Positions 58,326-64,000 of a stretch of 64,000 nt of DNA are shown piece after piece (position 1 is the first letter of the stretch; every line of letters begins with the position of its first letter). The notes below the pieces were generated by a model, which did no database searches, was not told where the DNA came from, and saw only the letters and a program-made list of their open reading frames with translations. Both the position numbers and the translations under genes were made by a program. The DNA comes from Arcobacter nitrofigilis DSM 7299 (GTDB lineage: Bacteria; Campylobacterota; Campylobacteria; Campylobacterales; Arcobacteraceae), in NCBI RefSeq assembly GCF_000092245.1, contig NC_014166.1, positions 2,294,001 to 2,358,000 of the forward strand. Direction: 5' to 3'.

Positions 58326-59963
58326 TTATAAATTATAAGTTATCAATTTACCTTTTTTTAACATTGAGATATTATCTCTTATCTTTCTTATTAAAGAACT
58401 TTTTTCATTGAAAGTATAGTTCTTATCATATAAAACTTCATTTAATTTATTTGAATAAAATTTTCCCAATAGAATTAATAGTTCTGCATTTAATCTTTCA
58501 TCATCATAATCTTCTAATCTTTCATTCAAAAGTACTGAATTTAATCTTTCATCATCTATATTTGTTAATAAAATTTCAAACTCGTTTTTATGATAATCAA
58601 ACATAGAAGCATCAATTATATCTAAAACACTTGATAATCTATTTTTATCATTTAAAATTGCTTTTATGATACAAAGTTCACCAATATCCACTTTTGATAG
58701 TTGTACATTATTATTTCTGTTTGTTGTACTCTTAGTTATTTTTATTAGATTTTCTCTAATATTCAATTTTTGTGCTATATATCTTGAATATTCATCATGA
58801 TAAATTGCATTTAAAGTATTTAAAAACTCATTTACTTCATGCAGAGCTTTTTGCTTATTTTGTGGATCATTTAAATCAAACTGTGAAATTATATGATCAA
58901 TTGTAAAAGGAATAAAAGGTTTTGGTTTAGAAAATATTTTATTTAACTCTTCTATTTTCCCATCTTTTACCATATCTGCTGGGTCAAATCCCTTTTCAAA
59001 AATAATAACTCCACCTTCAAAATCATTGTGTGCCATTAGAAGTGAAGCTTTAAAAGCAGCATTAAGTCCGGCATTATCTCCATCATAAGCCACAATTACT
59101 CTTGGTTCTCCTCTTTTTAATATGGGTAAATGATCTTTTGTAAGTGCAGTTCCTAAGGTTGCAACTGCATTATCAAATCCTGCTTGATGTAACATTATTA
59201 CATCTAAATATCCTTCAGTGATTATTATCTCTTTTTTCTTATAGATTTTCTCTTTTGAAAGATTGTAACCATATAAAAGTCTTGATTTATTGAAAATTTT
59301 TGTTTGAGGCGAATTTACATATTTTGCATTGTGTCCAGTGATTGTTCTACCACCAAAACCAACTAAGCCACCATTTAATGAATAAATAGGGAAAGTAATT
59401 CTTTCTATAAATCTTGCATATAAACCATTTGCTCCCGTATCAATAATCCCTAACTCTTTTGCATCATTTAAATTTAAAAATTTTGATTTTAAATAATTTA
59501 TTGTCTCCCCTGAACTTGGAGCATAACCTATCTCAAACTTTTCTATTGAAGATTCGTAAATACCTCTACTTTTTATATACTCTTTTGCCGTATCATTAAC
59601 AACAAAATTTTTTTTATAATATTTATTAATCTCTTCAATTGCTTTTGTATCTTGTTTTTTTTGTTCTGTATCATCATAAACTAAAGTAAAATTATTCATG
59701 CTAGCTAATTTTTCAATAGCTTCTGGATATGAAAGTTTTTCATATTCCATTACAAACTTAATAGAATCTCCACCTACTCCACAACCAAAACAGTGGTATA
59801 TTTGTTTTGCAGGACTAACTACAAAAGAGGGAGTACTTTCTCCATGAAAAGGACAACAAGCCTTAAAATTGGCACCAGATTTTTTTAATTGTAAGAATTG
59901 TGAGATTGTATCAACTATGTCAACGTTATTTTTTAAATTTTCTATAGAATCTTTGTTTATCAT
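58326..59963 (-). CDS. dnaG: DNA primase
   Basis: The 545-residue primase has three parts. The N-terminal zinc domain carries CPFHGESTPSFVVSPAKQIYHCFGCG (His and three Cys, about residues 38-63). The TOPRIM core has IITEGYLDVIMLHQAGFDNAVATLGTALT (about 248-276, with Glu) and VIVAYDGDNAGLNAA (Asp-x-Asp, about 290-304). The C-terminal helicase-binding part is poorly conserved, as usual. It is transcribed away from the LapB-like gene. Confidence 0.97.
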   Translation of the reverse strand: MINKDSIENLKNNVDIVDTISQFLQLKKSGANFKACCPFHGESTPSFVVSPAKQIYHCFGCGVGGDSIKFVMEYEKLSYPEAIEKLASMNNFTLVYDDTEQKKQDTKAIEEINKYYKKNFVVNDTAKEYIKSRGIYESSIEKFEIGYAPSSGETINYLKSKFLNLNDAKELGIIDTGANGLYARFIERITFPIYSLNGGLVGFGGRTITGHNAKYVNSPQTKIFNKSRLLYGYNLSKEKIYKKKEIIITEGYLDVIMLHQAGFDNAVATLGTALTKDHLPILKRGEPRVIVAYDGDNAGLNAAFKASLLMAHNDFEGGVIIFEKGFDPADMVKDGKIEELNKIFSKPKPFIPFTIDHIISQFDLNDPQNKQKALHEVNEFLNTLNAIYHDEYSRYIAQKLNIRENLIKITKSTTNRNNNVQLSKVDIGELCIIKAILNDKNRLSSVLDIIDASMFDYHKNEFEILLTNIDDERLNSVLLNERLEDYDDERLNAELLILLGKFYSNKLNEVLYDKNYTFNEKSSLIRKIRDNISMLKKGKLITYNL

Positions 59964-60064
59964 AAAAAAGATTATACAATTTAATCTCTTTGATTTAACA
60001 ATTTAGATTTTTATATGTTCAATTATGTTAATATTAATTACAAAATAAAAACAAGGTTTTATAA

Positions 60065-61111
60065 TTGCAATCAGCATTTGAGTATAGAGATCCACTTTTT
60101 GGAATTTTAGTACTTCTATTACTTATATTCGTAATTTCATTTTTAACTTATACTTTTGGCGTTTATAAAGAAAAACTTGCCAGAAAAGAGTACAGAAAAC
60201 TTCTTAAGCGTTTTGAATTAGGAAAGCTAAAAGAAGAGGATTATGTACACTTGTATAAAACTTATAACTTGCCTTTTGATTCTATTTTACTTTTAGCATC
60301 TACTTTTTTACATAAAGGTGATTATACTAAAGCTATAAGTGTTTATTTAGCACTTTTAGAGCATGTTAAAGATAGAGTAAAAAAAGAAGAGTTATTAGAA
60401 TTGTTGGGTTCTACATATTTTAAAGGTGGTTTTTTACAAAGGTCAAGGGAAATATTTCTAAAGATTTTAAAATTTTCTCCAAGAAATAATGAAGCACTAA
60501 AATATTTACTTTTAATCAATGAAAGACTAAAAGAGTATGACAAAGCTATTGATGTTTTAAATTCACTAGAAGAGATAGATGTAGATACAGTAAGAGATAG
60601 AATTTATATAGAAACACTAATCATACTTAATGACCCAATTATCTCATTTGATAAAAAAACTGAAAAGCTTTATACCTTTTTTAAATTTAATAAAATCATT
60701 GAAAGAATGTTTTTAGAATACTTATTACAGTTCAATAAAGAGTTCTTTTGGGAAAATATTGATAAGTTTGATTTAACAAAAATTATTGATTTACTTTGGT
60801 ACTTAGATTTTAATGATATAGATTTTGATAAAGTTGATAGTAATGAAGTATTAAAAGAGTTATATAATGCCAAAGGTTATTTGAATAATTTAGAAAAAAG
60901 TGAAGATTTTAGTTTTCAAATTTTGATGTTAATAAAAAGAAATAATGCTGACATAAATGCTGATTTAAATTTTGACTTTTTATGTACAACTTGTAAAAAA
61001 ACTCTTCCAATATATTCTACAAGATGTCCACATTGTCACAATACCTTAACATTTAAAGTAAAACATAGTTTAATCAAGGGAACAAGTGAAAAAAATCAAT
61101 CTTTACAGTGA
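60065..61111 (+). CDS. LapB-like membrane TPR protein with zinc ribbon
   Basis: An N-terminal membrane helix (about residues 13-30, ILVLLLLIFVISFLTYTFG) is followed by TPR-like repeats (about 60-290: LLASTFLHKGDYTKAISVYLALLE, LELLGSTYFKGGFLQRSREIFLKIL). The C-terminal rubredoxin-like zinc ribbon is FLCTTCKKTLPIYSTRCPHCHN. This is the plan of LapB/YciM, which controls lipopolysaccharide synthesis via LpxC, though E. coli LapB is 389 residues. The start is a TTG at 60,065; the membrane helix begins soon after and no other start is near. It overlaps rnhA by 26 bases. Confidence 0.75.
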   Translation: MQSAFEYRDPLFGILVLLLLIFVISFLTYTFGVYKEKLARKEYRKLLKRFELGKLKEEDYVHLYKTYNLPFDSILLLASTFLHKGDYTKAISVYLALLEHVKDRVKKEELLELLGSTYFKGGFLQRSREIFLKILKFSPRNNEALKYLLLINERLKEYDKAIDVLNSLEEIDVDTVRDRIYIETLIILNDPIISFDKKTEKLYTFFKFNKIIERMFLEYLLQFNKEFFWENIDKFDLTKIIDLLWYLDFNDIDFDKVDSNEVLKELYNAKGYLNNLEKSEDFSFQILMLIKRNNADINADLNFDFLCTTCKKTLPIYSTRCPHCHNTLTFKVKHSLIKGTSEKNQSLQ

Positions 61112-61532
61112 TGGCTCGTCTTTAGGAAATCCAGGTCCGGGTGGATATGGAACAATCTTAGAGTTTAATGGCAAACAAAAAGAGCTAAGTGGTGGTGAAG
61201 ATAATACTACAAATAATAGAATGGAATTAAAAGGTGTTATTGAAGGATTAAAGGCTTTAAAAGAGCCTTGTGATGTACATATTACTTCTGATTCCACTTA
61301 TGTAGTAAAAGGAATAAATGAATGGTTAAGTTCCTGGATTAAAAATAATTGGAAATCATCAACTAAAAAACCTGTAAAAAATGATGATTTATGGAAAGAG
61401 TACGTAGAAGTATCAAAAAATCACAAAATTTTAGCTTCTTGGGTAAAAGGTCATGCTGGGCATGAAGAAAATGAAAGATGTGATATACTTGCAAAAGAAT
61501 TTGCACAAAATATAAAGGAAAAAAATGAATGA
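61086..61532 (+). CDS. rnhA: Ribonuclease HI
   Basis: The enzyme degrades RNA in RNA-DNA hybrids. The catalytic acids are Asp in [16 protein letters not shown] (D8), Glu in [12 protein letters not shown] (near 48), Asp in ITSDSTYVV (near 70) and Asp in [11 protein letters not shown] (near 132). Length 148 is normal. It uses a GTG start at 61,086, which is clear because the first catalytic motif begins at residue 6. It overlaps the preceding gene by 26 bases and rnc by eight. Confidence 0.96.
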   Translation: MKKINLYSDGSSLGNPGPGGYGTILEFNGKQKELSGGEDNTTNNRMELKGVIEGLKALKEPCDVHITSDSTYVVKGINEWLSSWIKNNWKSSTKKPVKNDDLWKEYVEVSKNHKILASWVKGHAGHEENERCDILAKEFAQNIKEKNE

Positions 61533-62196
61533 TTATGTAAATTTAGAAAAGTGCCTGGATTATCAGTTTAAAAATAAAGACCTGATAGTCGAAGCACTTA
61601 CCCATAAAAGTTTTAAGAAACCATACAATAATGAACGACTAGAATTTTTAGGTGATGCAGTTTTAAACTTAATTGTTGGAGAGTATTTATATAAAAAGTT
61701 TCCCCAATCAAATGAGGGAGACTTATCTAAAATAAGAGCCTCATTAGTAAATGAAACTGGTTTTACTAAATTAGCAAATGAGATAAAACTTGGTGATTAT
61801 ATCTACTTATCAATTGCTGAAGAGAGAAATAAAGGAAGAACAAAAGCTTCAATTTTATCTGATGCTTTTGAGTCAATAATGGGTGCTATTTATTTAGAAT
61901 CTGGATTAGAAACTCTAAAACCAATTATTTTAACTTTATTGGAAAAGTCATATGATAAAATAAATTTAGATGTATTATTTAGTGATTATAAAACAGCTCT
62001 TCAAGAGATAACACAAGCTGAATTTGGCTCAATTCCAGATTATAAAATTGAGGGTTCTTATGGACCAGATCATAAAAAAGAGTTCGAAGTATCTATTTGG
62101 ATAAATAATCAATGTTATGGACAAGCCATAGGGAAAAGTAAAAAACTAGCACAACAAGCTGTTGCTAAAATTGCTTTAGATAAATTAAAAGGTTAA
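61525..62196 (+). CDS. rnc: Ribonuclease III
   Basis: The double-strand RNA endonuclease that, among other tasks, cuts the rRNA processing stems seen in this window. The signature [20 protein letters not shown] (about residues 34-53) and [15 protein letters not shown] (about 112-126) hold the catalytic Glu and Asp. The dsRNA-binding domain (about 150-223) includes [19 protein letters not shown] and [18 protein letters not shown]. Length 223 is standard. The order rnhA-rnc-aroC is usual in related genomes. Confidence 0.97.
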   Translation: MNDYVNLEKCLDYQFKNKDLIVEALTHKSFKKPYNNERLEFLGDAVLNLIVGEYLYKKFPQSNEGDLSKIRASLVNETGFTKLANEIKLGDYIYLSIAEERNKGRTKASILSDAFESIMGAIYLESGLETLKPIILTLLEKSYDKINLDVLFSDYKTALQEITQAEFGSIPDYKIEGSYGPDHKKEFEVSIWINNQCYGQAIGKSKKLAQQAVAKIALDKLKG

Positions 62197-62203
62197 TAAA
62201 GAG

Positions 62204-63277
62204 ATGAATAGTTTTGGGCAGAAATTTAGATTTTCAACATTTGGAGAAAGTCATGGAAATGCATTAGGTTGTATTGTTGATGGAGTTCCTGCTGGAATAA
62301 AAATTGATGAAAAATTCATACAATCAGAGATGGATAGAAGAAGACCTGGTAAAAATGAATTTGCCACTGCTAGAAAAGAAGGTGATAAAGTAGAAATACT
62401 TTCAGGAGTATTTGAAGGTACAACAACAGGTTCACCTATTGCAATGGTTATATTTAATGAAAACCAAAAAAGTAAAGATTATACAAATATAAAAGATCTT
62501 TTTAGACCAGGACATGCAGACTTTACATATTTCCACAAATATGGAATAAGAGATTATAGAGGTGGAGGAAGAAGTAGTGCAAGGGAAACAGCAGCAAGAG
62601 TTGCAGCTGGATCAATAGCAAAACTTCTTTTAGCAGAAGTTGGTGTTGAAATAAGAAGTGGAATATATGCAATTGATGGAGTTGAAGCTTCAAGTTTTGA
62701 TTTTGATTATGCGAAATCTTCTGATATTTATTCACTTGATAAAAATAAAGAAGAGTTTCAAAAAGAAGCAATTTTAGCTGCTAAAAACTCTCATAATAGT
62801 GTGGGTGGAGTAGCCCTTGTAAATGTAAAAAATGCACCAATTGGTTTAGGTGAACCATTATATTATAGATTAGATGCTCAAATAGCAGCTGCTATGATGG
62901 GAATCAATGCAGTTAAAGCTGTAGAAATTGGTGATGGAATTGAGGCTAGTAGAGTAAAAGGTTATGATAACAATGACCAAATAGACAAGAATGGATTTAA
63001 AACAAATCATTCAGGTGGAATTTTAGGTGGGATATCAAATGGTGATGATATCAATGTAAAAGTATACTTCAAAGCAACTCCATCTGTATTTATAAAACAA
63101 GCTAGTATTGATATCCATAATAATGAAGTATCATGTGAGCTAAAAGGAAGACATGATCCTTGTGTTGCTGTTAGAGGTTCAATTGTTGCTGAATCGATGA
63201 TGTCAATAGTTATTGCTGATATGTTACTTTTAAACATGAGTAGTAACATAAATAGTATAAAAAAAGTTTACAGTTAA
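62204..63277 (+). CDS. aroC: Chorismate synthase
   Basis: The last step of the shikimate pathway, needing reduced FMN; the product feeds aromatic amino acids, including the presumed starter for the pigment made by the ammonia-lyase. GQKFRFSTFGESHGNALGCIVDGVPAG (about 5-31, with the catalytic His), RPGKNEFATARKEGDKVEILSGVFEGTTTGSP and DYRGGGRSSARETAARVAAGSIAK (about 118-141) are signatures. The C-terminal HDPCVAVRGSIVAESM holds the second His/Asp. Length 357 is normal. A strong terminator follows. Confidence 0.97.
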   Translation: MNSFGQKFRFSTFGESHGNALGCIVDGVPAGIKIDEKFIQSEMDRRRPGKNEFATARKEGDKVEILSGVFEGTTTGSPIAMVIFNENQKSKDYTNIKDLFRPGHADFTYFHKYGIRDYRGGGRSSARETAARVAAGSIAKLLLAEVGVEIRSGIYAIDGVEASSFDFDYAKSSDIYSLDKNKEEFQKEAILAAKNSHNSVGGVALVNVKNAPIGLGEPLYYRLDAQIAAAMMGINAVKAVEIGDGIEASRVKGYDNNDQIDKNGFKTNHSGGILGGISNGDDINVKVYFKATPSVFIKQASIDIHNNEVSCELKGRHDPCVAVRGSIVAESMMSIVIADMLLLNMSSNINSIKKVYS

Positions 63278-63342
63278 AAGATATCAAAGCAAAGATTATG
63301 TATTATTTATGTGATCTTTACTTTGGTTAAGTTGAAAGATCG

Positions 63343-63369
63343 AAGCTGGATTATTCCAGCTTTTTTTTT
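63343..63369 (+). terminator. Terminator after aroC
   Basis: AAGCTGGA / TCCAGCTT makes a perfect 8-bp stem with a TTAT loop, followed by a run of nine T in total. It lies 65 bases after the aroC stop. A textbook Rho-independent terminator. Confidence 0.93.
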
Positions 63370-63400
63370 GATTTATTTTTATTGATTTTAATTTAAAAAA

Positions 63401-63452
63401 TTTTGTAAAAACCGAAAAAATTATAATATTTATTAAAATGGTTTTTACAAAA
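63401..63452 (-). terminator. Terminator-like inverted repeat of the candidate small RNA
   Basis: TTTTGTAAAAACC (63,401-63,413) and GGTTTTTACAAAA (63,440-63,452) are exact reverse complements. On the - strand, the stem is followed at once by six T (63,395-63,400). The stem is AT-rich, so strength is uncertain. Confidence 0.55.
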
Positions 63453-63484
63453 TGAAGGGGCGCTTATTAGACTTATTCCTCGAA

Positions 63485-63493
63485 GGGGGGGGG
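63485..63493. repeat. G9 homopolymer tract
   Basis: There are nine consecutive G (nine C on the - strand) in strongly AT-rich DNA. Poly-G tracts of this length slip at high rate in Campylobacter and Helicobacter and cause phase variation. Here it falls in the loop of a predicted RNA hairpin, not in an evident gene. Confidence 0.9.
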
Positions 63494-63609
63494 AAGAGAA
63501 TAAGAATAATAATGTATGTTTTAAGTTAGATTTCAAATAGATAACAAAGGAGTAAAAGATTTTAAATACTGTAAAAATATTTAGATAAATTTTACTTTCT
63601 AACGTTAAT

Positions 63610-63654
63610 GAACATATGACAAGAATTATAACAGCATTTTGAACATATGTCAAG
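63610..63654. promoter_or_regulatory. Paired repeat GAACATATG[A/T]CAAG, candidate operator
   Basis: Two 14-base copies differing at one base lie at 63,610-63,623 and 63,641-63,654. Their starts are 31 bases apart, about three helical turns, so they sit on one face of the DNA. One overlaps the -35 box and the other the predicted start of the - strand promoter. They also lie 40-85 bases upstream of the DUF134 gene, whose product has a helix-turn-helix. Binding by that protein is a guess. Confidence 0.45.
63625..63653 (-). promoter_or_regulatory. Consensus sigma-70 promoter reading leftwards
   Basis: On the - strand, TTGACA (63,648-63,653) and TATAAT (63,625-63,630) are both perfect and 17 bases apart, equal in quality to the rRNA promoter of this window. 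Transcription would start near 63,618. No convincing protein gene lies downstream on this strand, which points to an RNA product. Confidence 0.7.
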
Positions 63655-63692
63655 TATATTATGGTAGAATGTTAAATAAATTAAGGTAATCA

Positions 63693-64000
63693 ATGGCAAG
63701 AGACAAATTAAAACGGAAATTAGAACTTGTACCAGTATGTAAATACTTTGGTCCAAAAGATATTGAAGCAAAAGAAGACATCGTATTATTGCATGAAGAA
63801 CTAGAAGCTATACACTTAATGGATTCATTTTGTATGTACCAAGAAGATGCTGCGAAGAAGATGAATGTATCAAGAGCAACCTTTGCAAGAATTGTAAAAA
63901 GTGCCAGAAAAAAAATCTCCCTAGCCCTAGTTACAGGAAGTAATATTAAAGTTCATGAAATAAATAATGAGTTCCATTTAGCTGTTTGTTCTAATTCAAA
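63693..64000 (+). CDS. DUF134-family DNA-binding protein, cut by the window end
   Basis: The start ATG at 63,693 follows AAGG and the frame stays open to the end of the window (about 102 codons seen). The sequence MARDKLKRKLELVPVCKYF, the segment FGPKDIEAKEDIVLLHEELE and YQEDAAKKMNVSRATFARIV, a sigma-70 region 4-like helix-turn-helix, match the DUF134 family. Members are about 90-150 residues, often next to NifX/NifB-like or Mrp ATPase genes. The function is not established; DNA binding is likely from the helix-turn-helix. It is divergent from the candidate small RNA. The 3' end is missing here because the window ends. Confidence 0.8.
   Translation, partial: MARDKLKRKLELVPVCKYFGPKDIEAKEDIVLLHEELEAIHLMDSFCMYQEDAAKKMNVSRATFARIVKSARKKISLALVTGSNIKVHEINNEFHLAVCSNS

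Larger units (their letters stand above)
63394..63618 (-). ncRNA. Candidate small RNA with a C9 loop
   Basis: The 415-base gap between aroC and the next gene holds a complete - strand transcription unit. It has a consensus promoter (63,625-63,653) and a 13-bp perfect hairpin (63,440-63,452 with 63,401-63,413, 26-base loop) followed by six T, which would end it. In between, a hairpin at 63,472-63,504 has a 7-bp stem (CTTATTC/GAATAAG, plus two pairs after a bulge) that shows a single-stranded CU-rich loop with nine C. A reading frame over this region is unconvincing because it would start inside the promoter. The RNA would be about 225 bases. Function is unknown; a resemblance to the C/U-rich loop of Helicobacter RepG is an inference. 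Confidence 0.5.

Noticed and set aside
63393-63653. An 86-codon frame on the - strand before the DUF134 gene
   Set aside because: Its start is a TTG that coincides with the -35 box of a consensus promoter, and its sequence looks like translated AT-rich DNA. A non-coding RNA explains the region better.

Overview
The window is strongly AT-rich, tightly packed chromosomal DNA. Three things point to an Arcobacter-type member of the Campylobacterota: the sequence and layout of the rRNA operon, a split b/b' ATP synthase operon followed directly by tolQRAB-pal-cpoB, and a Helicobacter-like SlyD with a Cys/His-rich tail. No phage, insertion sequence, CRISPR array or plasmid module is visible.

Layout. 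(1) 1-10,980: accessory and housekeeping genes. These are a degenerate membrane-anchored HNH protein, an AraC/GyrI regulator, an orphan secretin, YigZ, tlyA, ribF, cmoA, bcp, a PgbA-N-like periplasmic protein, glcD, a BrkB-family membrane protein and a lipoprotein. (2) 11,111-30,866: a biosynthetic cluster of about 20 kb for an aryl polyene-dialkylresorcinol pigment of flexirubin type. It has three blocks: a + strand dialkylresorcinol block (darA, darB, an unknown small gene, a BtrH-like acyltransferase); a 14-gene - strand block (dehydratase, glycosyltransferase, acyltransferase, aromatic ammonia-lyase, ketoreductase, COG4648 membrane protein, LolA-like protein, MMPL exporter, AMP ligase, ABC transporter, ACP, ketosynthase and chain-length-factor-like partner); and a divergent + strand block (ACP, ketosynthase, chain-length factor, second dehydratase, methyltransferase). 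(3) 30,879-36,711: an unusual tRNA-Thr and a complete - strand rRNA operon (16S, tRNA-Ile, tRNA-Ala, 23S, 5S) with promoter, boxA, processing stems and terminator. (4) 36,835-51,884, - strand: mtnN, fabD, slyD, the Tol-Pal system, F1Fo ATP synthase peripheral subunits, parAB and birA. (5) 51,967-63,277: an AEC transporter, an orphan sensor kinase, fmt-proB-obg-rpmA-rplU, ridA, dnaG, a LapB-like protein, rnhA, rnc and aroC. (6) 63,278-64,000: a candidate small RNA containing a C9 tract (G9 on the + strand) with a consensus promoter, divergent from a DUF134 gene cut by the window end.

How the pigment genes probably work together (inference from family knowledge): the ammonia-lyase makes a cinnamate or coumarate starter, and the AMP ligase loads it on an ACP. 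Two KS/CLF pairs, the ketoreductase and a split dehydratase extend it to a conjugated polyene. The methyltransferase decorates the aryl head. DarB and DarA make a dialkylresorcinol. The BtrH-like protein is the best candidate for joining the two halves. The MMPL, LolA-like, acyltransferase and ABC proteins would move the product to the outer membrane.

The most interesting items are this flexirubin-like cluster in a campylobacterotal genome, its uncharacterised BtrH-like and 135-residue proteins, and the candidate poly-C small RNA upstream of the DUF134 gene.
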